Position numbers and translations under genes: made by a program. 64,000 bases of DNA from Ditylenchus dipsaci (lineage: Eukaryota > Nematoda > Chromadorea > Rhabditida > Anguinidae): contig SADC01001318.1 in assembly GCA_004194705.1 (NCBI GenBank), positions 977,217-1,041,216 of the forward strand. The letters are read 5' to 3'. Positions 52,327-64,000 of this stretch are shown here, piece after piece (the first letter of the stretch is position 1; each line of letters begins with the position of its first letter). The notes beneath the pieces are model-generated. The model was not told the DNA's origin and did no database searches. It worked only from the letters and a program-made list of their open reading frames with translations.

Positions 52327-54526
52327 TGAAAGTGCCATATCAAGTGATTTTTGATCTATGTTACAGTAAAAAAGAAAGAGGTACAGTTTGAATATTTTTA
52401 AATTTTAGTTAATTTTAAATTTTAGTTAATTTTTAGTTAGTGATTAGACGTCTTAGGTTCGATTCCCTTGTCTGCTATGTTATTTTCGATCATTCATGTT
52501 ATTACATGATTAATTATTTAAAAAAAAAATTCGGAGCAAAAAAAGTGTCCCGCGCGCATCCGAATTTGCCAAATTCCCATTGTCATGAACAAGTATGGTC
52601 CTTTAAGGCGCATTCAGAATGAGAAGGCTGTTTAACAGCCCCTCAAAATTCATAATCACTCTACGATTTTTGCGCCAAATAAAAAAGTCGAAAATTGACT
52701 GAGATTTCTATACATGTGACTCCAAGTAACCCCAGGTCTGTAACGAATTTCATTCTTATCTGTTCTAGTTAAACTTACCCGCAAAAGCTTTCTCACATTC
52801 AGGGCATTAAAATAAGTCATCACTTACCTCGAAGATAACCAAACTTTTGAGTTTTTAATGAAGTTTTCGAAAATATACCAAAACACATTCTCGCTTTGCA
52901 ACTTAACTGGTCTGAAATTCTGTGTTACATTTGAAAGCTCGAAAATGGAAGCTGCAGCCCGATAGAGAAGTAAATTTGCTACGATTTCTTACCAAAGAAG
53001 TGTGCAAAAGATGCAAATTTGGGTGGTTTTATACAAAAGTTAGACAGAAAACGCAAAAACACCTAATTTTACTCGTAAAAATACCAGTTGTTTGCTTCAA
53101 ATTAACTCTAGCTTCTGAATATCTGACTATGCGAAAATCGGTCTGACTTTTCTTGTAGCTGAATGTCTGGGCTATCTTTTGGTGTATGAGCCGTACTAAA
53201 ATCGACGACTTTTTTAGATTTTTTGACGGAATGAACTGTGGCACCATGATGACTCGCAATTCAAGCTCGAAAAGAGGCAAGGAACAAGCCCGTGGTTAAG
53301 AAATAGTCAGCCAACTCGTGTGTCTCTTTCCGGCATTCGTTCAGCCGCAATCAAAAAAGATGGAAGGTCAGTTTTCTGTGCGATAGATATTTAAGGCTTA
53401 TGTAGGACCTCAACAGCTTGTGCTGTTTCCATGTTACCACAGCATTCATAACGTGTCCGTCATTCCGGTATTCACTAGCTCTGCAGTCTGCTGAGGTGTC
53501 TCGTCTGAGCAAACGACTGCTAAGGCAGGGAAGATCGTGTCGATGAAGCGTGCCAAGGATGTCGTCAATGCTAGAGATGAAAAGACTGGAGATGCTCAGG
53601 TCGAGTTTGTGCAAGGCTTTCTGATTTCCCATGTAATGTTTTTCTGAGTTTTTTCGGAGCCTGTAGAGTTTCAAATTTAGCCAAATGCTAAGAAATCAGC
53701 CCATGTGGTAGCCCCAGTAGATTCGGGTGCTGCAATTAGTATCTTTCATGGCTTGCTCACCTTGTTCGAGTTAGAGATGGATTTAGAGTTCGGATTTTTA
53801 ACTACTTGAACATCTCCGTTCAGACCTCAAACTCTGACTCGTAGGTGTTCACGTAATTCGAATTCGAGTTCGAGGTCAAATGTAAAGGTGCTCATGTATA
53901 TATCTTCGTTTTCCTCGTAGCAAACCCCTTAAAATCCAACTTTAAGTGGCTTTTGACCGCTCTGGAGTGAGATTCCGAGTGATCAAAACTATATACATTT
54001 TCAAGCTCGACCTCGAACTCGAAGTACGTGAACACCATCGAGTTAGAGTTCGGATTTTTGAGTACATGAACACTTCTTACCCGAACTCTAACTCGAAGAA
54101 CTTAAGCAAGCCATTATATATAACAATCTTATCTGATAACTAGACGAACAGGCGCCATCTGGCGCCTAACACAATGTTTTTTTCGATCAGAAAAAAAGAT
54201 AGATAGTAGTCCCTATGGGGATCATTAGAGAGAGCGCCTTTGAAAGAGAATATAGGGTAGGTAAGTAAGTATTCATCGGTATGTTTATTTAAAACCCTGT
54301 GGAAGTATATGCCCACACGTATGGGTATATATCCATACCCACGTTTATTTGATTCAGGCCAATGTAAGATAATAGAAAAAGATCAACTGAGTAACATCAC
54401 CTAGGATATGCCACTTGGGTAGTTCCACCTCGGCAGCTCTATCAGGGTTCTACCAACTGGGTACCCTTATATAGGTATCATTATCTGGGTCCCCTATCTG
54501 TGTGTTATTTACTGCTTACCTTCACC
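52327..54526. other. About 2.2 kb with no confidently assigned gene
   Basis: 52541-52597 is the right end of a TTAA MITE (CAAGTATGGTCCTTTAA). 52460-52475 has an isolated B-box-like GGTTCGATTCCC. 53225-53770 shows several exon-like open stretches with possible splice sites on the plus strand (for example AAIKKDG at ~53345 and KKSAHVVAPVDSGAA at ~53692), but no family was recognised. 53760-54110 contains repeated ACTCGAACTCGAA-type motifs in both orientations. Confidence 0.35.
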
Positions 54527-56415
54527 AAGGTACCACCACCTGGTTACCACCAACTGGGTACCACAAACTAAGTACCACCATCATACTCGCGCGGCCACCA
54601 GCGGCCCACTGGATAAAATTGGCAAATTTGGAGCACCGGCGGCGGAGGCGCTCTTTTTTGAAAACCCCGGCGGAGGCGGCGGCGCTTTTTATTTTTTCGG
54701 AAAACGCGCAAGTATGACCACCATCCGGGTACCACCATCTGAATACCATTATCTGAGTACCACCATCTGTGTACCACCATTTAGGTACCACCACCTGGGT
54801 ATCACTATCTGGGTGCCACCAACTAAGTATCACTATCTGGGTACCACCAACTGGGTACCACCATCCGGGCATCACCATCACTGCCCGGCTACAACCATCT
54901 GAATACCACTATCTGGGTAGCACCAACTGGCTACCACCATCTGCGTACCACCATCCAGGCACCACCATCACTATCCGGGTACAACCATCTGAATACCACC
55001 ATCATGGTGGCACCGACTGGGTATCACTTTCTTGGTACCACCATCTGGGTACCACCAACTAAATACCACCATCTGGGTGCCACCAACTGGGTAACACCAT
55101 CTGGGTACCACCAACTAAACACCATCTGGGTACCACCAACTAGGTAACACCATCTGGGTACCACCAACTAAATACCACCATCTGGGTACCACCAACTGAG
55201 TAACACCGTCTGGGTACCACCAACTAAATACCACCATCTGGGTACCACCAACTGGGTATCACTATCTTATTACCACCATCTGGGTACCACCGTTCGGGTA
55301 CCACCAACTGGGTACCACCATCTGGGTACCACCATCTGGGTAACACCATCTGGGTAACACCATCTGGGTACCACCATCTGGGTACCACCAACTGGGTACC
55401 ACCATCTGGGTACCACCATCTGAGTAACACCATCTGGGTACCACCAACTAAATACCACCATCTGGGTACCACCAACTGGGTATCACTATCTTATTACCAC
55501 CATCTGGGTACCACCGTTCGGGTACCACCAACTGGGTACCACCATCTGGGTACCACCATCTGGGTAACACCATCTGGGTAACACCATCTGGGTACCACCA
55601 TCTGGTACCACCAACTGGGTACCACCATCTGGGTACCACCATCTGGGTAACACCATCTGGGTACCACCATCTGGGTACCACCAACTGGGTAACACCATCT
55701 GGGTAACACCATCTGGGTACCACCATCTGGGTACCACCAACTAAATACCACCATCTGGGTAACACCATCTGGGTACCACCAACTAAATACCACCATCTGG
55801 GTACCACCAACTGGGTAACACCATCTGGGTAACACCATCTGGGTACCACCATCTGTGTACCACCATCTGGGTATCACTATCTTATTACCACCATCTGGGT
55901 ACCACCGTTCGGGTACCACCAACTGGGTACCACCATCTGGGTACCACCATCTGGGTAACACCATCTGGGTAACACCATCTGGGTACCACCATCTGGGTAC
56001 CACTAACTGGGTACCACCATCTGGGTACCACCATCTGGGTACCACCATCTGGGTACCACCATCTGGGTACCACCAACTGGGTAACACTATCTGGTAACAC
56101 CATCTGGGTACCACCATCTGGGTACCACCAACTCGGTAACACCATCTGGGTAACACCATCTGGGTACCACCAACTAAATACCACCATCTGGGTACCACCA
56201 ACTGGGTAACACCATCTGGGTACCACCAACTAAATACCACCATCTGGGTACCACCAACTGGGTATCACTATCTTATTACCACCATCTGGGTACCACCAAC
56301 TGGGTAACACCATCTGGGTACCACCAACTAAATACCACCATCTGGGTACCACCAACTGGGTATCACTATCTTATTACCACCATCTGGGTACCACCGTTCG
56401 GGTACCACCATCTGA
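54527..56415 (+). repeat. 14-bp minisatellite, ~1.9 kb (CCACCATCTGGGTA unit)
   Basis: More than 120 units alternating CCACCATCTGGGTA, CCACCAACTGGGTA and CCACCAACTAAATA, with a higher-order pattern: a block ending CACTATCTTATTACCACC recurs at ~55258, 55486, 55867, 56263 and 56367. Long open frames on both strands (up to 249 codons on the minus strand) arise because 14-bp units cycle through frames without making stops; they are not genes. Confidence 0.92.
54582..54717. mobile_element. Small GC-rich hAT-like insertion in the minisatellite
   Basis: A 136-bp block of CGGCGGAGGCG-type sequence. Ends CATACTCGCGC and GCGCAAGTATG match 10 of 11 bases. ACCACCAT flanks both sides (54574-54581, 54718-54725), but this octamer is part of the surrounding repeat, so the duplication is not independent evidence. 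End type and CCG content resemble 2916-3380. Confidence 0.6.
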
Positions 56416-56738
56416 ATTGTTGGTACCACTACCTAGGTACTACTACCTTAGTACACACTTTCTTGTGTGTCACACTTTTTCGTGCCTCACATTTTTTGTG
56501 TGTCAATTTTTTATCTGTGTCACATTTTTTTGTGAGTTACATTTTTTGGGTGTCACATTTTCAGAAACTTTTAAATTAGTGGGTACAAAATTTTTAACAG
56601 GGAAACCAAAAAAGTGTGACACACATAAAAGTGTGACACACAAAAAAGTGTGACATACATAAAAGTGTGACACACAAAAAAACGTGACATACATAAAATT
56701 GATGACAGAGAATCCTATCAAAATACTATATGTAGATA

Positions 56739-57002
56739 CCGTATATTCTCTATTAGAAGGCCCGGGCCTTCTATTTTTCAACCCTAAAAAAGTCGGAAAA
56801 AATTTGGGTCGATTTTGAGATTTTTGCGTGCTCAACCAAAATTTTAAAAGTGGAATCAGGAAGGCTAGTGTTAACTAAGAAAACGCGAAAAAACAGATTT
56901 GCGAATTTCTTTTTCTATGCTGATAAATAGGTCCTCAAGGGGGGCCTTCTATTAGAGAGGGGCCTTCTAATAGAGAGGGGCCTTCTAATCGAGAATATAC
57001 GG
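56739..57002. mobile_element. CCGTATT-end MITE, copy 3
   Basis: Between TA sites (56737-56738, 57003-57004), with ends CCGTATATTCTCTATTAGA and GAGAATATACGG. The right side repeats GGGCCTTCTATTAGAGAG, as the Tigger-like element repeats AATAGAGCCCCC. Confidence 0.8.
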
Positions 57003-58654
57003 TATATCGGCAACGTTATTCATTCAACCGTCAGTTCAATTTTCTTGTCGTTTTTGTATTTTATTCAAGCAAAACAATGTCAGTTGTATTTTCGAATGAT
57101 ATTCTCTTGGATATTTTGCAAATTTTTTCGACCGCCAACATCTTTCACTATTTTATGAGGTGTGTTTGCGTATGCACCATATTGTGAGAAGAGGCTTTCC
57201 AGAATATCCATTGTATCAAGTCAAAATAAAGTGCTCTTATTATCCAATAAAACAGAGGAACAACTTGAAACTGCAGACAGGGACAAATATTGCATCTACA
57301 AGCCGAAAGACAACGAGTAATTTTACTCATGTAAAAAATTACAAATTCAAAACCAAAATACAACCACTTCGGTTGTACGACTTCCTGCTGTATTTGCTGA
57401 TTTTTTCATTTTGCATTTCTAAGCAGTTTTGAGCTTACAAAACGACAAAATAATATGTTTTATGCGGCTGTTAATTAATGGCTGTTAATTGGCGGCTGTT
57501 AATTGGCGGCTGTTAGGCGGCTGTTAATCAATAATTATAATTAATGGAATTCTCTTTAAAAAATTTTGGTCGAAATACATAAAGTCTTATACAATCGTAC
57601 AATCATGAAACAAGAGTATATCAAGACTTTAAAGAATATCACAATTGTCATTAAATATCTTTGAACGTCTCAAAATGTCATTGAGAGGCTTGAATGTTGT
57701 TGCAATAATTACGATGGTAGGGCACTACCATTGTTATACTAGTTACATAGTAGTACAATAGTGCAGAATTTTAATGGTATTTCGTGAATTTCAATATCAT
57801 TTCACGAGCACACAACGGTAGTGTGAGACTTACAATGCCGTAGATATGGCATTTTTAGAGCATAATCTTGAAATGACAGTATGGAAGCATTACAATGCTA
57901 ATTGAAAAATATCGGTGGTACTCGCTCAAATTGAAGCAGCACTTAAATGTATGATATACCAAAATGGAGGGCGTAATCAGGGTTATCTATTGCGCGCAAA
58001 CTTGTATCTGAGTGATTTCAATCTACCAGAGCATTTTGGATTTTCTCATTACAAGCCAGTTTTCGAAAACCCTCTATTTTAGCCATAAAATGGTCCTAGA
58101 CACGTCATAGTTGCGTTTAACTTCTCAATACCTGGTCAACACTTGTAGAAAAATTCAAGAGCTTCAAGATAGGCAAAAAGTCAGCACAAAATTACGCAAA
58201 AGCTTTTCAGAAATTGCAGAAGAAGAGGTAAGACCAGCAGTTTCCCTAAAATTGAAATTTGAACGATACCTGTTTGGCATATTCTTGGATAATTTTCTAA
58301 AGAAAATTGAGAGTATATATATAGCAAATTGATTAGCGTGAAAAATGCAACAGAACTAGTGCAAAGACTCACAAGACAACAAGCGAATATAACAAAATTC
58401 AAGGCAAAACATTTTGACTCCAAAACCCTACAGAAAACCATGTCTTTCGGACGAGAATTCAAGTGGTTGTGGCTTTAGTTTCGTAGTTTTTTCAAAAAAT
58501 TTCAAGGAATTTTTAGGAAATAAAAATATCACATGATAGAGCGCAAAAAATCGCATCAGATACAATGGTTAGATCTGTATCAAGACCGTGATTACTATTC
58601 TAGAAACGTATATGACACAACAATTATTGGAAGAACAATAAATAAATCAAGACT

Positions 58655-58870
58655 TTTTAAGCCAATCCGGACACTTTTCAGCTAATCCGGGACACTTTTA
58701 AGCTTTTTTAAGGGAAATTGAAAACCGGACACTTTTCAACAAATCCGGGACACTTTTCAACAAATCCGGGACACTTTTCAGCTAATCCGGGACAACTTTT
58801 AAGCTTTTTTCAGGGAAATTTGAAAACCGGGAACACTTTTAAGCTAGTCCGGGACACTTTTAAGATTTCT
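58655..58870 (+). repeat. Tandem AATCCGGGACACTTTTCA repeats
   Basis: About eight units of AATCCGGGACACTTTTCAAC or TAAGC type inside the spacer of the large palindrome. Confidence 0.75.
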
Positions 58871-59962
58871 CCTTATTTTTACTCTCACTTTCACTCTCAC
58901 TGCACTCAATTTTCGTGTGTCCAATTAGCGGAATTTTCAAATATTCTAACAAGCAACCTCTACATCACTCCTTAGAATTGCTCAGAACCACATCCAGAGT
59001 AGCCTAAAGGCAAAAATAACTGGTTTTGGGGTTTACTAAGGGGTGGGGGTAAAAATTTTTGCGAAAAATTCGATTGAGCGGATCAGATTTCGGGTCCGAT
59101 AGGCTTAATCGCTCAGAATTCCAGGTTCACGGTGGTTTGAGTGGTTCAGGTGGATTAGTGTGGATTCTGGGCGATTAAGCCCATCGGACTGGAATTCTGA
59201 TCCGTTTAATCGATTTTCTGCAAAAAAATTTACCTCCTTTCAGTCAACCCTCAGAAAACCCAGTTATTTCTGCCTATTGGCTCTAGGTAAAATCATTTTG
59301 GATAACATAGAACTGTTATTCTGTTCAATCACAATGATTCCCCAAACTTTGGGGTTCAGCACTTTGAGTGGGTACCTTTCTAGAGTATTGAGATTCTGGT
59401 TAGTCAAACAGGATTTTGGTCCTAACAAACAGTTTCAACTCGCAATTTTGTTGGATAGCATGGTTTATTTGTTCCTGAGAAATAAAAAAAATTTTGGTGG
59501 CGAATTTACTGTGGGCGAATTAACCGTTTCCCCTGCCTATTGGCTACTCCGACGTGAGTTCTGGGCCTAGCAGACTATTTGAAAAGTGAAAATGAAAAAT
59601 TGAAAATGAAAAATTGAAAAGTGAAAATTCTCAAGCAGACTAATATTCGAAAAATTGAAAAATTGAAAATGAAAAGTGAAAATGAAAAATTGAAAATTTT
59701 TTCATTTTCAAGCAGACTATTGAAAAATTGAAAAGTTGAAAAGTGAAAATTTTTTCAATTTATCATGAAAATTGATGACGGTCATCCCGTCATCAATTTT
59801 TTCAGAATTTACAATAGCTTTATTCTGGGGCTATTTTTATGCGCTGAAACACGATTTTGGGCTCAAATTTTTGTGTTTTTGTATAAGAACAAGTAGTAAA
59901 ATGCTTTATTTGCTCTACTTCAGGCGATGTCTGCAAGCGACAGTGATAACAAACAAGGTATG

Positions 59963-60204
59963 GGCTCTAGTCAACTTTAGGTCCCCCAAATTTGCCTTGG
60001 TCCCCCTGTTGTTTTTCTTGAAATGCCTTGGTCCCCCCTGTCGTTTTGGAGGTGATCATGTTCAGGTGATCATGTTATGACCATAATCACCATGATCAAA
60101 AACATATTATAACTCTATTGACGACGGGAACCAAGGCATTTTTCAAGAAAAAACAAAAGGGGGGACCAAGGCAAATTTGGGGGGACCTAAAGTTGACTAG
60201 AGCC
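59963..60204. mobile_element. Nested foldback MITE (GGCTCTAGTCAACTTTAGG)
   Basis: Ends GGCTCTAGTCAACTTTAGG and complement. Arms carry CAAATTTGCCTTGGTCCCCC and complement, and the centre near 60060-60090 is ATCATG-rich and self-complementary. Confidence 0.72.
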
Positions 60205-60299
60205 ATGTTGGAGCCAATGAGGTATGCGCCCAGGTGGATTCGACCAGCGAGCTCTACATCACCACAACAAATCGCTCAGAACTCCATCCAGAGGACGAA

Positions 60300-60617
60300 C
60301 CAAACAATGGTCGTCCACTTGGATCGAAAATGCTTTTCACGTTTCCAGGATCTAAAACATTTTTTCTGCACTGATTCGAGTATGCTAGAAGATGGTTGAT
60401 AGTGGTAAAATCACGTTTTACAAGAAATTTTTAAGTTATTTGCTAATTGTTGATTTATCAAAATCAATCGTTAGCAATAACTCAAAAATTTCTCGTAAAA
60501 CGTGATTTTACCACTGTCAAACCATCTTCAGGATGCTCGAATTAGTGCAAGAAAAGCTGTTTTGGAACCCGAAAACGTGAAAAAAGAATTTTTGATCCAA
60601 GTGGACGACCACTTGTG
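60300..60617. mobile_element. CCAAGTGG-family foldback MITE, copy 2
   Basis: Left TGGTCGTCCACTTGGATC and right GATCCAAGTGGACGACCACT. Shares GAAGATGGTTTGACAGTGGT and ACGTTTTAC-like arms with 46200-46536. Confidence 0.75.
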
Positions 60618-60952
60618 TTTATTTGATTTTACCAAATGTTCCTTTACCAAAAAGTTTTTTTTACCAAATGTGCCTTTTACCAAATATTTCTTTACCTTTT
60701 TCGGTACAGCCCCCCCCCCCGAACAGCCCCGTACAGCCCCCAAAAATACAATGCGCAAAATGAAAATTTTCAGTGAAAATGAAAAATTGAAAAAATGCTT
60801 AGTCTGCTGAAAAGTGGAAATTTTTCACTTTTCATTTCACTTTTCATTTTCAATTTTTCAATAGTCAGCTTCAGAATTTTCATTTTCAATTTTTCATTTC
60901 ATTTTTCAAATTTTCATGAAAATTTTCATTTTTCAAATAGTCTGCTAGGCCC

Positions 60953-61226
60953 CTGGGCGATGCTAATAAGGAAAGGGGTTGGTGTAATGCTTTATGTACT
61001 TAGAAGGGAAGTCGCTGGTTCGAATCCGGGGTGCAAGAAATAAATTAAAAATTAGAAAAAATTGCCCCTCAGTCTGCCTCTCAGTCTGCCTGCCAGTCTT
61101 TTTCAGTTTCAAGTCTTTTAAAAGTTGCCATTCACTTAGATTACATGTGAGACTGTGTTCTCCCTCTTTGAGAAGTTGTAGAATATGTTGGAAACTTCGT
61201 CGTACATGGCAGTTTCTAGTTTAATG
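60953..61226. other. Spacer with isolated tRNA B box
   Basis: GCTGGTTCGAATCCGGGG at ~61013-61030 is a canonical B box, but no tRNA fold surrounds it. Followed by CAGTCTGCCTCTCAGTCTGCC short repeats. Confidence 0.4.
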
Positions 61227-62384
61227 ACGTTTCTAGAATAGTAATCACGGTCTTGATACAGATCAACCATTGTATCTGATGCGATTTTTTGCGCTCTATT
61301 CATGTGATATTTTTTATTTCCTAAAAAATTCCTTGAAATTTTTTGAAAAACTACGAAACTAAGCCACAACCACTTGAATTCTCGTCCGAAAGACCATGGT
61401 TTTCTGATAGGGTTTTGGAGTCAAAATGTTTTGGCCTTGAATTTTGTTATATTCGCTTGTTGTCTTGTGAGTCTTTGCACTAGTTCTGTTTGCATTTTCC
61501 CGCTAATCAATTTGCTATATATACTCTCAATTTCTTTAGAAAATTATCCAAGAAATATGCCAAACCAGGTATCGTTCAAAATTTCAATTTTAGGGAAACT
61601 GCTGGTCTTACTCTTCTTCTGCAATTTCTGAAAAGCTTTGCGTAATTTTTGTGCTGACTTTTTGCCTATCTGAAGCTCTTGAATTTTTCTACAAGTGTTT
61701 GACCAGGTATGAGAAGTTAAACGCAACTATGACGTGTCTAGGACCATTTATGGCTAAAATAGAGGGTTTCGAAAACTGGCTTTAATGAGAAAATCCAAAA
61801 TGCTCTGGTAGATTGAAATCACTCAGATACAAGTTTGCGCGCAATAGATAACCCTGATTACGCCTCCATTTTGGTATATCATCACATTTAAGTGCTGCTT
61901 CAATTTGAGCGAGTACCACCGATATTTTTCAATTAGCATTGTAATGCTTCCATACTGTCATTTCAAGATTATGCTCTAAAAATGCCATATCTACGGCATT
62001 GTAAGTCTCACACTACGTTGTGTGCTCGGAAATGATATTGAAATTCACGAAATACCATTAAAATTCTGCACTATTGTACTACTATGTAACTAGTATAACA
62101 ATGGTAGTGCCCTACCATCGTAATTATTGCAAACAAATTCAAGCCTCTCAATGACATTTTGAGACGTTAAAAGATATTTAATGACAATTGTGAATATTCT
62201 TTAAAGTCTTGATATACTCTTGTTTCATGATTGTACGATTGTATAAGACTTTTATTATTTCGACCAAATTTTTTTAAAGAGAATTCCATTAATTAAAAAA
62301 AACTTTGTTACAGTCGAAACTTGAGGTCAGCTTAGTTACGTACCGAAGTTCATTGTACCAACCGATTGACATTCGACTCGCTAC

Positions 62385-63045
62385 AACTTGTGACTCGCTA
62401 CAGCGACTCGCTACAACTTGCGACTCGCTTACAGTGACTCGCTACAATTGTGACTCGCTACAGCGACTCGCTACAATTGCCAACTCGCTACATGCAACTT
62501 CTCGCTACACACGTAACGCCTACTAGGAAAGTTGAATCCCTCCTTTTACCAAAACTCGATTTTCACCCAAAACTCAAAAAATGCTCGAGAAAACGGCATT
62601 CTAACCACTATCAAACCATTTTCAGTATGCCTGAATTAGTCCAGAAACCAGGTTTATAACCCAAAGAAGTAAAAAAAAATGCTCCAAGTGGACGACACAC
62701 TTGGTTTGGTTGGTTCAGACTAAAAAACCAATTATAATGGTACTCCTCAGTTGAGCTCGGGTGCGTAGGTAAAGTGATTGGGTAAATGTTTTAAGTCTCA
62801 GTTTCGATTCCACGTACATGTATATCTAAAAATACCTCAGGTCATCATACCTGTGACACAAAAGGAACCAGAAAAGGCCTTTACCAAAATTTTGTTTTAC
62901 CAAGTGTGCCTTTACCAAAAAAAATTTTTTATCAAAAGGCGAGTCGCGATTGTAGCGAGTCGCTGTAGCGAGTCACAATTGTAGCGAGTCGCTGTAACGA
63001 GTCACAATTGTAGCGAGACGCTGCAGCGAGTCACATGTTGTAGCG
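62385..63045. mobile_element. Foldback element with GACTCGCTACA tandem arms
   Basis: The left arm (62375-62510) is tandem GACTCGCTACAATTGT/GACTCGCTACAGC. The right arm (62938-63045) is the inverted GCGAGTCGCTGTAGCGAGTC form. A half-copy of the CCAAGTGG MITE (62540-62725) and a tRNA-like stretch (62760-62815, B box GTTTCGATTCC) lie between. Confidence 0.65.
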
Positions 63046-64000
63046 ATCTGCGTTTTACCGTACCAAACTCTTCCAAAAAAAGCATCTTAAACCATTTTCG
63101 TGTCTTTTAGGGCCTAAAAAGTGTGGAAAACTATACTTCGCAAAAGCATCAAATTTGATGCTGAGCATCAAAAATTTTTTTTAAACCACTCGTTGAAAAA
63201 ATCCTCGAATAAGTTCATTTCAGAATTTGAGTTTTTTTTGCTGTTAATTAAATTTCTTTAAAAATAAGTTGTTCAATTCGGTAAACCTCGATTGGATCAA
63301 AAAGTGGGATTGGATACATCGATTGATACACCGTCGATTTGGATACATCGATTGGATACACTTTACACTTTTTTCTTTTGAACATCGATATTTACTATAA
63401 ATAAATAAACTTTAGCAATCTGATAGATGCTAATATAGAACTCGTGGCCTAATCGTTAACGAACTCAGCGACTATTCAAGCGAAGAAGAAAATGACGTAT
63501 AACCATGATAGTTTGAAAGCTTACTGGTGCTGCACCAAGAAAAAGCTATGCTGGGTCATAAAAGGGTCAGCCATTATCCCGTACCTGTACCCCGCAAAGG
63601 GTCAGCCCTTATCCGGACCATGTACCCCAAAGGGCTTCCTATTGATTAGGTTGCCTGCCGAAGGCAGGCAGGTAGAAGCAATCTAGAAAAGTCAAAATTT
63701 TTCGATGGAAAGTGTCGGAAACAACGCTTTATCGTTTCAGCTGTAAGTAGTCAAAAAGTCACGGGGTCAAACAGATCAGGCGGTCAATTGTCCAGGCGTC
63801 AATTGTCGCGGACCCTCAGTATATGTTTTCGGAGCAGTTCTTGGACCAATGCGTTTTGAGTTGAACAAGATTCATGTTAGCCAAGGTTATCTAAAAACGC
63901 AGACCGATAGCAATTGTAAAATGCACCATATAATAAATGTTTATGCTGAAAACAAGCTCACAAAATGAACAATATAAAATGACAAAACCATTTGTTGCAA
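63046..64000. other. No recognised gene
   Basis: Short tandem GGATACATCGATT units at 63295-63360 and a duplicated AAGGGTCAGCCNTTATCC block at 63560-63615. Nothing else assigned. Confidence 0.4.

Larger units (their letters stand above)
59563..60952. mobile_element. Nested foldback element with TTGAAAATGAAAA arms
   Basis: Ends GGGCCTAGCAGACTATTTGA and complement (60933-60952). Arms (59577-59770, 60765-60945) are tandem AAAATTGAAAAGTGAAAATG units in opposite orientation. Contains the palindromes 59963-60204 and 60300-60617. Confidence 0.75.
57539..62294. mobile_element. 4.76-kb foldback element with ~1.07-kb inverted arms
   Basis: The arms 57539-58609 and 61227-62294 are inverted copies with few differences, starting AATTAATGGAATTCTCTTTA. 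The 2.6-kb interior holds a second palindrome (59563-60952), which contains two more. The arms contain short open frames with host-like splice signals (CAAGAGCTTCAAGATAGG...; GTAAGACC donor at 58230). The right arm and its flank encode, on the minus strand, QKIASDTMVDLYQDRDYYSR (to ~61210), which I could not assign to a family. No transposase was recognised and no target duplication was fixed. Confidence 0.82.

Noticed and set aside
53225..53770. Exon-like stretches (AIQARKEARNKPVVKK, AAIKKDG, KKSAHVVAPVDSGAA) that briefly recalled a ribosomal protein tail
   Set aside because: No continuous family match could be built, frames do not join, and the similarity is of basic low-complexity type.
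55224..56243. Open frames of up to 249 codons on the minus strand (and others on plus)
   Set aside because: They are translations of the 14-bp minisatellite; all residues are repeats of WWYPDGGTQMV type and both strands are open.
60990..61045. Possible tRNA gene with B box GGTTCGAATCC
   Set aside because: No acceptor, D or anticodon stems fit around it.
1..64000. Retroelements or endogenous viral sequences
   Set aside because: No reverse-transcriptase, integrase or capsid motif and no LTR pair was found on either strand by reading.

Overview
This is a eukaryotic, invertebrate-metazoan window. Host genes are split into many short exons with GT-AG introns and TTTTCAG-type acceptors. Introns that carry no insertions are only about 47-67 nt long. 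A nematode is my best guess, from the tiny introns, the acceptor consensus, scattered TTAGGC-like motifs and a FLYWCH-MULE transposon, but nothing here proves it. No bacterial operons, CRISPR arrays, rRNA genes, LTRs or reverse-transcriptase motifs were seen.

Three host genes are recognisable. (1) The stalk and tail half of a kinesin-1 heavy chain lies on the plus strand at 835-12369 in 12 exons; the motor domain is off the left edge and the last exon was not found. (2) A complete-looking ABHD16-type phosphatidylserine lipase lies on the minus strand at 33407-30714 in about 23 small exons. (3) A PRKRIP1-like, spliceosome-associated protein lies on the minus strand at 49381-42382 in three exons. 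Everything else that can be named is mobile or repetitive DNA, and most of the host introns' length is transposon.

Layout. 0-12.4 kb: kinesin exons, with introns loaded by a Tc1/mariner-like element (itself hit by a SINE and a GC-rich hAT-like element), a foldback element and TA- and TTAA-flanked MITEs. 12.6-30.6 kb: gene-poor mosaic of MITEs, inverted tandem arrays and hAT elements. 30.7-33.4 kb: ABHD16. 34-42 kb: MULE/FLYWCH remnant, a ~170-bp tandem repeat and an almost intact Tigger/pogo-like transposon with a seven-exon gene. 42.4-49.4 kb: PRKRIP1, whose 5.2-kb intron is packed with foldback elements. 49.5-52.3 kb: a MULE-like element with an intact three-exon ORF that lacks the catalytic domain, nested in a second inverted-repeat element. 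54.5-56.4 kb: a 14-bp minisatellite. 57.5-62.3 kb: a 4.8-kb palindrome containing further palindromes. 62.4-64 kb: inverted tandem arrays and unassigned sequence.

Two themes stand out. First, many unrelated DNA elements have ends built from short tandem repeats arranged as inverted arms, often with a small palindrome as the repeat unit. Second, conserved reading frames in three genes each lack single bases, several of them in homopolymer runs. That pattern looks more like consensus error in a long-read assembly than gene death, although the two cannot be separated from this sequence alone.
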